Assembly: GCA_014526335.1 (NCBI GenBank)
Contig: JACTAT010000214.1
Location: 49,593-113,592, forward strand
Direction: 5' to 3'
From: Chrysaora quinquecirrha
Taxonomy: Eukaryota; Cnidaria; Scyphozoa; Semaeostomeae; Pelagiidae
DNA: 64,000 bases
This document shows positions 12,001-24,000 of the stretch, one piece after another (position 1 is the first letter of the stretch; each line of letters opens with the position of its first letter). The position numbers and the translations under genes are program-made. A model generated the notes under the pieces. The model was not told the DNA's origin. It saw only the letters and a list, made by a program, of their open reading frames with translations, and searched no databases.

Positions 12001-15000
12001 ACGTAAATGGTTTTTGCTATTTTCCAGGGATTCCTCCACAATATTGTTTTGGAAAATGTTGTCTTGCTTTATTACTGACATTGTTTTGTAGGTAAGGGAG
12101 GCGCGTTGGAATTGTTAAAAAGAAAATCGCTAGAATAGGCCGTATTTCTTTAAAAAGTGGGCTTGTTCAACATATTTTGTCCAGATCTGTAGGCTTGATA
12201 GGTTAGTTACGAAATAAAATTTAGTTAACCAAGAAATCAGAATTAGGAATTTATATCTTAAACATAGATCTCTAAGGCCCTATGGCCAAACAATCAAACA
12301 GCTTGTCAAAAGTTTGAAATTCTCTTGAAAAATGCTTTACCGTTTGGCTACATCGCAGAACAATGCTTGTAAAATATTTTTGCTTGCGTCAAGCACAAAT
12401 TGTTTTGAAAACAATGAATGTTTGATGACGTAACCATACGATCAAACATTGCAAATTTCGAATGCTTGACAAACAATGTTTGATCGTTTGATCATGGCCT
12501 GAGGAAGACAGTATAGCTGTTCGAGATAGTATAGCTGATGCGGATCATGCTCAGGGCAAAGAGTAATTGGCCAGCAGAATATTGTTTTATTCAACAAAAT
12601 GTTGAACTGTGGAGGAGAGTTTCAATCACGGGAACAAATGGAGGGAACAGGCATTTATTCGACCCCTTACCACCCTAGGTTGGTAAATCATGCACAGACG
12701 GGAAGGTTTCTCGTTACAACTTCTTCAAAAATATCGCCAAATATCTCCTTATTTAAGCTTGTTAAGCAATGTTTTTCTGACTTGGCTATATGTTCAAACA
12801 CTGTTTGGTAAGCAAATTCCAAATGTTTGACCAACAACGTTTAATCGTTTGACCAGGGCCTAAAAATATATAAGGAATAAAATGAAATTATAACTCACTT
12901 CAAATATATTATCTGTGTCTGCATTATAAACCATCAATGAACTTAGCATGAAGAACAATGACCTTATCTGAGATATGGTCAGGTTATCCAGGTAATCTAA
13001 TATGCTCTGAAACAAAACAAAGAAACCGGTTATACCATTACGTGGAACCTACCCAGAACTGCGAATTTTTTAACACTTTCACAGTAAAGTTTCTTACATT
13101 TCCAAAAACGAAACTTGTCAAAATTAGCGATCTCCACCAGAACTTCACCTGAAGCCCGAACGTACCAGTCAGTAGAATTAAGAAAATTAAGACCCGACAA
13201 GAATCCTTAATTGTTTATAAATATATGAAAAACAAAATAAAAGAATATGTTGAAGCGAAAAAAACGGAAATAGTTTTGTAGATTTTAGAAGAATTTAGGA
13301 AAATTGGGTTTTGGAAAAAGGTTACTGTTACAGACTTCTAATTAACGAAATGAGTGTATGGGACACACATGGGGTGCAACGTTTTTCTCTATACACACAA
13401 GGAAATCTAGAATATAAACATAAGAACCGAGGGCCTTCTGACAGTCAATGAAAGTGGACAAAAGTGTCCTCTTTTAAAAACATGTACCCTTTGCTTCGAT
13501 TGAAATTCCTCTTTTGGAGGCGGAAGACTCTCTCTCAGCTGCCACGAGGTGCTACTGCCAAACTTTTCATTTACCCCTCGGCGATAAATCTTAGAATGTG
13601 ACGCCACAAAAGTAAGAGTGATAAAAAGCCTCAGAGGGAGGGTGACAAAAGGTCCCTTTTTGTCACCCTCCTCTACTGACCTTTCCCAATACACCTTTTC
13701 AAGAGGTTTCTACGTTCCTGACCTACGGTGACTAAGAGAGAGTAAAGCAAGTATCTCACTTTAAGAAATACAGTGAACGGTGCCATTTTCGCAGGGTAAT
13801 CAGCTACAAGTCCATCCAGAACGTAAAATGATGACTCAATCTCAGTGCCTAGGCCACTTCCAACATGCATTATGAGAGCACCAATAACTTCCTAAAAAAA
13901 TTATTCTAATCAGACAACGAATTAAACTAATGCTTTTATTTACGGATACAGTATTTGGTAATACAGGAACTAAGTAAGCAGCTAAGCTAGCTCACAAGCA
14001 AAAACATGCAAACTAAATAGATGACTCAGTAAAAGGCTTCAATAAAGCGTCTTGGCAGGTTGATCACGCTAGCGAATCTATACGCACTACTGTGGTGGAT
14101 ACGCACTACTGTGGTTGTGTATTTTGCGTACTGTGGTGGTGTTTTTGCGTACTGTGGTGGATATGCTCCACTGTGGTGGGTTATTATGCTTGTTGCGGTG
14201 GGTTATTATGCTTGATGCGGTGGGATTCTTTTGCTGTCTGTGGTCTGTAGTTGATGCTCACTATTTGGGTGGTTGTTTTACTTCACAGTACGCAAAAAAC
14301 ACCACCACAGTACGCAAAATACACCACGACAGTAGTGCGTATCCACCACAGTAGTGCTAGCGTGTGATTCATATACCAAGGTTTTCTCTCGACGTGGCCG
14401 ACAAAGTATCATCCCCTTTATTCCGTTGATCGCAAGAAAGAGAGATCATATTGTGCCCGATGTTCAGTTCGGAACAGGAGGACCTTAGTAAGTAACTAAG
14501 TAAGTTTATTGCAAATGGCCAAGAATATCTGAATTACCTGTTGGCAATATGCATCGAAGTTTATAAAGGCATGTCTGTAAAGACTCGCACCATAGTTAGA
14601 TAAACTGATATCTGGAGAACGAAGCAGACATTCAGCAATCGACAGAACGTCTTTATACAAGTCTATGAACGCCTGACAGGATAAACAAAGTAAGGATTAC
14701 TCGAGTATTTTGTTTTTGTTGTGAATGAAAGCTTCAGAGGAAACATATTTTCTATTCCAATGATTAGCTATAAGGGCTCAGTAGCAAAAACATTCCATCG
14801 AGCATGTCCAGTGTCAACAAAAAAATTTCTTGTATAGCTAGATACGACGCCATTAAGAGTGGTGACTTATTAAACTTGGCATGTTAGCCAATGCCTGTTT
14901 CCCTCGAGTGAAACGTCTCTGCACTTCTACATTTCGTTAAAAGAAACAACAATCTACTGGCAAAGAGACTTGTTTACTCTTTGCTCTGAGCCTTATTCGC

Positions 15001-18000
15001 ATCAGCTACACTGTCTTCCTTAAGCCCAGGCCAAATGATCAATCATTGTTCGTCAAGCATTTGAAATTTGCTTGTCAAGCAACGCTTGACCGTTTAGCCA
15101 CGTCACAAAACATTCAATGTTTTTGAAAAACTTCCAAAACATTTTTTTGCTTGACACAAGAGAAACGTGTTTGACGAGCACCGTTTGCTACGTGGCCAAA
15201 CGGTAAAACATTTTGCTTGCCATGCAAATTTCAAATGCTTGACAAACAATGTTTGATCATTTGGCAGGGCTTTACGACTGTTATCAAGATGCATGTTTAC
15301 AGTCACTAACAGTGTGTCAAAATAAAATAAGAGGACCAACATACTCTAACATTCAAGAATCATAAATGATAAGCTAAGGGCCTGGCAAAACGACGAAAGA
15401 TTGTTTGTTAAACATTTGTAATTTGCTTATCAAGCCATGTTTGAATGTTTGGTCACGTCACAAAACATTTCTTTACAAGCAGGATTCGCTGGGTAGAGTT
15501 TTTGAACAAGTTCAAAAACATTTTTGCTTAACACAAGCAAAAATATGTTTGACGAGTAAGGCCCTGGCCAAACGATGAAACATTGTTGGCCCAACATTTT
15601 AAATTTGCTTTACAACAAATGTTTGACCGTTTGGCCACGTTCAAAAACATTGACAAGCGAAAACACTTTTTGCTTGACGGAAACGAAAAATGTTAGACAA
15701 GCAACTTTTCTGGACGTGGCCAAACGGTCAAACATTTTGCTTGACAAGCAAATCTCAAATGTTGGACCAACAATGTTTCATCGTGTGGCCAGGGCCTAAT
15801 GTTCGCGACCTGGCCAAACGGTAAAACATTTTGCTTGACAAGGGAATTCAAAAATGGAAGAATATTAAGAAAATATAACTTCTTCACCTGTGAATGAATT
15901 TTCAAAGCTTTTGCAGCAACATCTGTAGTAAATATATCTGCTTTTATTTTTTGTTTAAATACTGATTCAACCGCCTTCCTTCTTGCGCTAATTCCATGAA
16001 TAACCATCAGTGCATAGAAGTCAATAATCTGAGAAATAGGTAGATTTATTAGGGCTCTCTTTAAAACCTGGAATGTGGAAAATTGGAATGGAATATTGGA
16101 ATGCTGGAATGGAATATTGTAATGTCCAAAACTCGTAAATTCGGCAATTACTTGTTGTTTCGGGGCTTTTTCGAGAAATGGCTACATTCCAATATTCCAG
16201 CATTCCAATATTCCAGTATTATAACAGGGGCTTAAAATGTTGTCCTATGCAGAATCATGTTTAAGGTTGGGTTGTTGCTAAAAGTAAAGCCAAATTGGCC
16301 TAAATTGTGTTTCAACACCAATCAGCTTACGGAATACAGCGGGAGACCAATGAAATTAACTGAAGAGTTCAAATTAGAAAACAAACTCTTTCCATCTGCA
16401 CAAAACCGGCCTTTTTGCTTTGATGTAGACAGATTCCAAAACCTCTGAATGGAACAAAGATCTTGCTTTGCCAAACAGTTGTGAAACAATGGCTAGAAAT
16501 GGGCAATTTTCAAGAAAATGGCTCCGTCCTGAATTTCATTGCCTTTTCTGTATATATTTCACATACTAATCGTATGTTTTGGTAATCTAAAGACTTTACC
16601 TTGTGTTCTGCCTGATCGCTCGAGGACTCGATGACCTAAGAAGGATAATGAATAAAATTAGCAAAAAATGGCAAGCAGGTTTGTTGGTCAATACATGTTT
16701 ACGGACCTTCTATATGAGCGAAATTATCTCTATTATCTTCACCGTCACCAACCATATAAGAAACCTACAGCGAGGATACTTGTTCAAAACCCAATACCAA
16801 TTCAGCATTCAACCACGTATTTCTGATGGGTATGAGTCAATTGCATCAGGGTATGTTTTCCGCCCTTGTCTATTTTTGGTCAATTTCTAATGTTTATACA
16901 ATTCGTTTATACGAAAAAACCTTTCAGTATGTTCAAAGATGTTTCTGCCTGCTAATCGTTGCAATCTTGCAGTTCAAACTCGAGCGTATTTTTTGGTAAC
17001 CTTCTGTTTTTCGCAGACTCTCCGAATTTTGACAACTGTAGACTTAGCAGGTAAAAGTTTCGTCTACCAAAAAAACACGGCTGCCGAAAATCGTAGGCAG
17101 ATCGAACAAGGCGTCCGTTTCCTTGGTTGCCACACTTATGAAATTTGTTTGAGCATGTGCCGTTCTTAAGGGATGCCGATGATTTCTAAAGGATTGCCCG
17201 CGAAATTGAAAAACATTTCAAACGTGATAGTGAGCGCTTTCTTTGTTGTGAACTGTGAGAGCAGAGGAGAGTAGATAGACCGATAGACCAACTGAGTGAA
17301 CATTTCGTTCTAAATTACCTTATGCAGCATTATTTTCAACTTGAACATCTTTTTTACAAGATTATATCATCTCTAAAGGTTTGAAATTATCTATGAAATT
17401 ACTATTCAACATTCAGAACGAGATTCCTTGCGATGTCTGCGAAACCTTCAAGCTTCGGGGGCAGAAGGTTTTGGAGGCCTGCCAAACCTGCCGTTTTCAG
17501 AAGACTGTACCAAAAAAATACGTTTCGACGTCTGCCAAAAAGAGAAGGCATCTGCTGAAAACAGAATGTGACCAAAAAAATACGCCCCAAGTCATAATCA
17601 GCGAAGACAGAATTGTATCGACAAATTGAGTTCTGTACAACTCAAAGACTATTCAAGTTTAATAGTATAAAACATTTACTACATGTACCTTTAGCCAGCC
17701 TGCTGTAACAGTTTTCTGATATTTAAGAGCAAGTCTGATGACATCCAATGTTAAAAGCTCTTGGTCTCTATCGTTCTTTTTCTGTTGGCTACGAATTAAG
17801 GAAAATGAAGTAGAAAACTAAAAGGAAAAGACACCTTACAGATATTAGCAATGACAAGTGTAAAGTAAAGCACAGGGCGATCGATCAAACATTGTTGGTC
17901 AAACATTAGAAATTTGCTATACAAGCAAAATGTATTTGAGCGCTTGGCCATTTTGCAAGAAATTGTTTATCAAACATTTTTACTTCCGACAAACAGAAAA

Positions 18001-21000
18001 TGTTTTCGAACTTTTTTGAACTACATTCATAAGGCCCTGGTGAAATGATCAAACATTGTTGTTCAAACATTAGAGATTTGCTAAACAAGTTATGTTTGAC
18101 CGTTTGGCAACGCCACGTCGCAAGCAGAATTTGCTTAGCTATGTCCATGTTTTTGAAACGTTTCAAAAAAATGTTTGTTTGTCACAAGCCAAAACCTTCA
18201 ATGAGCGGTGCTTTGCAACGCTGTAAACATTGCTCGTCAAACATTTTTTGCTAACGTCAATCAACAAAGGTGTTTTTAAATTTTTCCACAACGAACTCTG
18301 CTTATCGAAGTTTGTCAAGTAACGTTTTGTGACGTGGCCAAAAACTCAAACATTGCTTGCAAAGCAAATATCAAATGTTTGACCAACATTGTTTGATCGT
18401 TTGGCCAGGGCCTAAGAATCCGCAAAGATCGCTGCAATTGTTAAATGAACTGCATACCTGGGAATCGAGAAAATATCATCCTCTTTTCCATGCTCTTCAG
18501 TGAAATTCAGGCTCTCTCTCAGGTCACGGATTACCTAGAACGCAGAAAGAAGGAAAAATATATCATAAAGATAAATAGGATAAAAAGTTTCACAAAAGCA
18601 ATGAAGAACATTTTAACTAGCATTCGCCATACCTGCAAACAGTCACCGTCTGTTACAGATTGAAGAATGAACCTGACAGCTGCTGGACAATCTTCGAGGT
18701 TTGCAGAATTTAATATATCCAGAACAGATTGCCTGATCTATCGGACAAAACAAAATGGTCTTAGTTTTCAGCAATTGGACAACACATAGTGGATTTGATT
18801 TTCAGAAAAGACGTTTGTCGCAGAGAAAGATACAGGACACAGACACAGAGGTAGCTAGATAATCAGACAGAAGTACAGCCGAAAGACTGACAAAGAGTAA
18901 GACAGGCAGATCAGGATACACATAGACAGCCTGGCAACCAGACAGACACACAGGCAGGCAGCCAGGTAATTGACAAACAAAAAGTCAGACAATATTACAA
19001 CACAGAATCAAACAGACGTAGCAGATAGACAGACGGAGAGACATACAGACAGACAAGGACACAGAAACAGATACAGCCAGAAAATCAGACAAACAGGAGT
19101 AGCAGCCAGGAAGACAGGCAGACAGGCAGGCAGGCAGGCAGGCAGACAGGCAACAAAAGGGATGCAGAATCAGTCAGAGTGATGAGGACGCGCAGACCGA
19201 AAGATAGATAGCCAAGCCAGATTCTCCAGAATCAGACATAGGCAGCCAGACATGTAGCAAACAAGACAACCAGCCAGACAGACGCAAAGACAGACATACA
19301 GACGACCAGAGAGACACAGAATCAGATAGGAGATGACGGCACGCAGGAAGACAGTCAGGTACACAACAAGTTTGGACAACAATACTGAGATACAGACAGA
19401 TTAACAGACAGACGGGCAGAAAGACAGACAGGCAAACAAACAGAAAAGCAGACAACCGAGATAGACACAGAAATAAAGAGGGACAACTCTGAGATACAGA
19501 GGGACATCTGAAAGACAGTAAGAATCAGTCAGATGAGGACACGCAGACAGACAATTTGACATTAAGCAAGACACGATAACAAGACAGACAGACAGACAGA
19601 CAGACAGCCAGAGAGACAGAGAATAAGACAGAAGAACAAGGAGTGCTAGAAGGACAGATGATAGAATAATATATATTGTTTATGTATGGATTATATTTCC
19701 TTGAAAGTTACATTACATTATATTATTAATCTGTCAAACATACCTTTTTAAGAGTATCACCATGCAAGTTGAAGTTTGAAAAAGCATCAATCACAGCATT
19801 TGTTAATTGTGAATTGTGAAGGAACATCTCCCTATAATAATAAGAGAAAAAATCTAAGAACCAGATTGAAAGCAGTTTAACATGTTTGTGAGCAAAGTGA
19901 CTCCACCCATGGGTGTATAATTTTAGGCAGATGCCAGCTGAAAATTGTTATTTGGTTCTCTCTTGAAAGATTTGGGAAGTTTCACCTGTGATCAGACGGC
20001 GACGGAAATTCTTGAGGACCATTTCCACTTTGTTCGAATTAGCTGTTCGCCGTTCGCTTGCGATCAGCGAAAGCGAACGAGAGGCGATTTTTTATTTCCA
20101 TTGCAAGTGAAATTCAAGCGTTCGCGGAAAGTTTTACTTTCTAATGGCCTAACCATTAACCTGTTTTTCTGTATAAATTCATTCGCTGCAGTCAAGGGTT
20201 TAAGAATATTGCTTATGTTATAAGTACGTGGGAGAGGGCCCCAAAAAAGTCAAGCAAGTTGTTAACGCTATTTATTTAGGTAAATAGCTATTTTCAAAAT
20301 TCGAGGGTTTTATTTCGTTCCAAAATAAAAACTTTCTTCTGGAACGAACTTCAAATCCGTCGTTATTTCGCTAAACATACTTCAAATCCGTCGCAATTTC
20401 GCTAAACGAACTTCAAATCCGTCGCAACTTCGCTAAACATACGTCAAATGTGTCGCAATTTCGCCATGTTTTTGATCTTGAACAACTTCTGGTAAACATG
20501 CAATTATTTCACGCTGAATTGGCAACTCAGAGACTGGGATTACTTCAAGTATTTTGTCAACCAGTTCCTATAAAAAAGAAGAACAGATTGATGGTTCGAC
20601 TTCCAATAAGGTCAAACTCGCAATGGGAACGAGTCTCACTCAGCTCAAACTCGCAATGAACAGTGAAGAGAGTCGTCAACTATCTGTAATGTCAGACAAA
20701 AGACCAAAGGAATCTTGAGGTCTAGATACCGTAGATCGCATAGCTAGCATAGATACCCAGACAGGCATGAAGCAGACAGACAGACAACCATAGAGAGACA
20801 CAGAATGGTAGCAGAGAGACGAGGACGCACAGATAGATAGTCGGACTGATAGCAGGTCAAGACAACCAACCAGACAGACGTGAGGGCATACAGACAAACA
20901 TTAGAGAGACACAGAATCAGATAGTCAGATGACAGCAAGCAGAAAAACAGCCAGATAGATAGCGAGGCAAGAACAGACAGACGGGCAGAATATTATGCTG

Positions 21001-24000
21001 CTATCAGTAAGACATACATCCTTAGCGAAGACTTTAAAGGCACTAGTATCATACTCAAACCCCATTTTTGGTGTCATGAAAACAAATACGTATTACATCC
21101 AGTACCTTTTCTTCTACGATGCGATCCAGCCATCTGAATTGACTTATGATAAGGCGTGGAAGATCGATCTCGTGGCCTTGGAAACGAGGCTGCAGCGTAC
21201 CGTCATCAGCGGATAGAACAGCAAGTTTTTCCAGTAAGATATTGATGATCTTTGGCTGTTTCGAAATGATAAAAATACATGGTTCAAGTCATTCAAAAAC
21301 GGTCGTGATTTTAATGTCCATTAGGTTAAACCAAGATAAAATAAAGGACTTATTTTCCTTATTTTCCTTTCCTTATCCCTTATCTTATGACCAACAAAGT
21401 AAAAACCCACGCAAAGAGCCCAAGTTTATCGACGGAGCCTGCGATATGCTAGGTGCTTACGACAGGATTTTAAAGTGCTCTTGTGTGCGGCTGACTTAAG
21501 GAATAAGGATTTTTTCATTCGTGGCCAAAATTAAAATATCCAACGTGTTTGGTATTTTTTCCGCGAAGCGAACCTTTATTCATGGGAAAAAGAGAGAAGG
21601 ACGAAGGAAGGATTACACGACATAAACATATTTTTATAAGAACACTGAAATTGAAGAAAGCCAAGCAATGTTCTTCATTTTTTCGATTTGAAGGCTTAAA
21701 ATGTTCTTAACATGTTCTTAATTTTCTTGCTTTTAAAAAGCTATTGTTTTTCAAATTAGGTGATAATTGTTACGAAAAGCGACGCACATGTAAAAAGTTT
21801 AATACATAGTCACAATGATTGATAGTTTACCTGTTTTCTAGAGTTGAGAACAGGACAGCGCACTTAAGAAAGTAAATTTTCATTTGTTTCTAGCTTTACA
21901 AAGCCTTGTAATGTTCTTAGCATGTTCTTAACTTTTCAGCCTCTGAAGACTTATGTTCTTATATACTTTGTTCTTATAAAAAAACGTGTATAAGGATATG
22001 AGGGGCAGCTTGTGTATGTATGTCTATTTAGAGAATCGTAATGAGTTATTTGATTTTAAATAACTACGAAAACATAGAAGAAACCACAATTAACATAGCA
22101 ACCATACCTGTAATTTGTCAATGCCGAGTAGCAATTTAATAAGACTGTCTTGGTTTACAACAACTGGGAAACTAGAAAAGAAGAAAGGGATCGAAAAATC
22201 AATTTACAAAACCCACTGCTATCAAACTGCTATGAAACATATTAATCACAAAGCTACACATCACCCTGTAGCCTGCTGCATGTCATATTATATTTTATTT
22301 CATTATTACATGCATTTTTTTATAAGGAAGTGCTTTATAAAGAAGGTAGTACTCAGATAGGCAAAAAAAGGAATTTCTTGTTTCGTCTGGTCTTAACATA
22401 ATTTCAATTAAAAAGGTGTAGTTTTGAATAAACAGATCAAGCAGTTCTTATAACCGATAATTAAAGATGAAGGTGAAATGGTGTTTAAGCACAAGTCGCT
22501 AGGATCTCAATAGTAGTTTAACTAATTGAGACATTGACCCTGGCCGTGACACTACCGTGGCTGGGCTCGAACTCTGACTACATTGAGCTTCTGACACCAG
22601 AGTCAGTTGGATTACACCACGACGCCAAAGCACCTTCATTTAGTTTTCAACTAGTATTCATTTCAATCAATAATTTTCAATTAGTATTCATTTCTACTCA
22701 TCTTCTGACACCTTTAAATCCTATATTTCCTTGACGTTTGGTTATTTTAAAGCAACAAAACATAAAAAGTTAAGGAATTGCTTAGGAATATTGAGCAGTA
22801 CTCGAAATTGGCCGTAATTTAAGGAATTTTAAGTACTGAGCCTGAGCCAAACTTCCTTACCAAACATGTGTCTTATTTAACATACACTCTTTTTTCTTAT
22901 AAGAACACTTGGCTTTGATTTCAGCCTGCCTGTTTCTTACTTTTGAAGTGATTTTCACCAATTTATCACCCCCTACCCTTCTCAAAAACATGTTTTCAGG
23001 CAAAGGCTTCATGCTGGTGAACTTTTCTTGTGTTTATCTGGGGTTTATCTCAAATAGTTTTAGAGACAACAGAAAATTCTGATCCAAATTTCAGCCTGGT
23101 GTTTCTTATAAAGGTTGTTTATACATGTACTATATATAAACAAATTACAAATAAAAGCCCTAAATAAATACATACTCATTGTTAGTTGTTTGCATCTGCA
23201 TTGGCATCAAAAAGTTAATAAACCTGGAATTCAATTTCAATCATTAGAAATCCCAATAGTTGCATATAAGTTGAAAAATTGATATCATTATACTTTTGTT
23301 ATGCATCAAAAATACCTTTCATTTTCAACAATTTGCTCTTCCAAAGCCTCCGTAAATGCATCAAGAATCTAAGAAAATATAAAAAATACAGTAATTAAAT
23401 TGATGGAGCATCAAACCCATACCAGGATTGTCAGGAGGCAGTGCAAGCACTGGGGTATTGGAATCTTGCAAGGCTTTAGGAAGGAAACATTTTAGCAAAT
23501 TTAAAGTTTTCCAGCCCCTTCAAAGTCAGGGACCCTGACCTTCTACCTGGCTGGGCCCCCTCTCTGGGTGGTACTGCCCAATACAACTTATTTCTGTGAA
23601 TGTTATAATTGTATAGAGTTATGGAGTACATGTAGTGCAAGAATACACAAAAAAGAGATTTATTATGATTACCTGGGGGTATAATTCATGTGTCTTCAGA
23701 ATAACCCATATTTTATGCTGCAATGATTGATGCTCCAGACCTATCACAAAATTCAAAAGAAATGGTTAACTAGCTTGTCTAACTAGGTCCATTGTCATTT
23801 TGAAAAAGTGATAGATAGCAAGACTCTTACAGACCTTCCTCATTACACGTATTTTTTTATAAGAAACTCTTTATAAAAAACTCAGACTCTGGAATGGCCA
23901 AGAATTTTAGAAACTGCAGTACTGGAAAACTTTTCACATAATTCTGTGACATATTCAAGTTTTTTCCGACGTTTTTATGCAATAACGTATATTTGTGGCA

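Noticed and set aside
20995..21499. Two plus-strand frames (73 and 117 codons)
   Set aside because: They overlap FANCD2 exon 21106-21255 on the other strand, which aligns precisely to the family.
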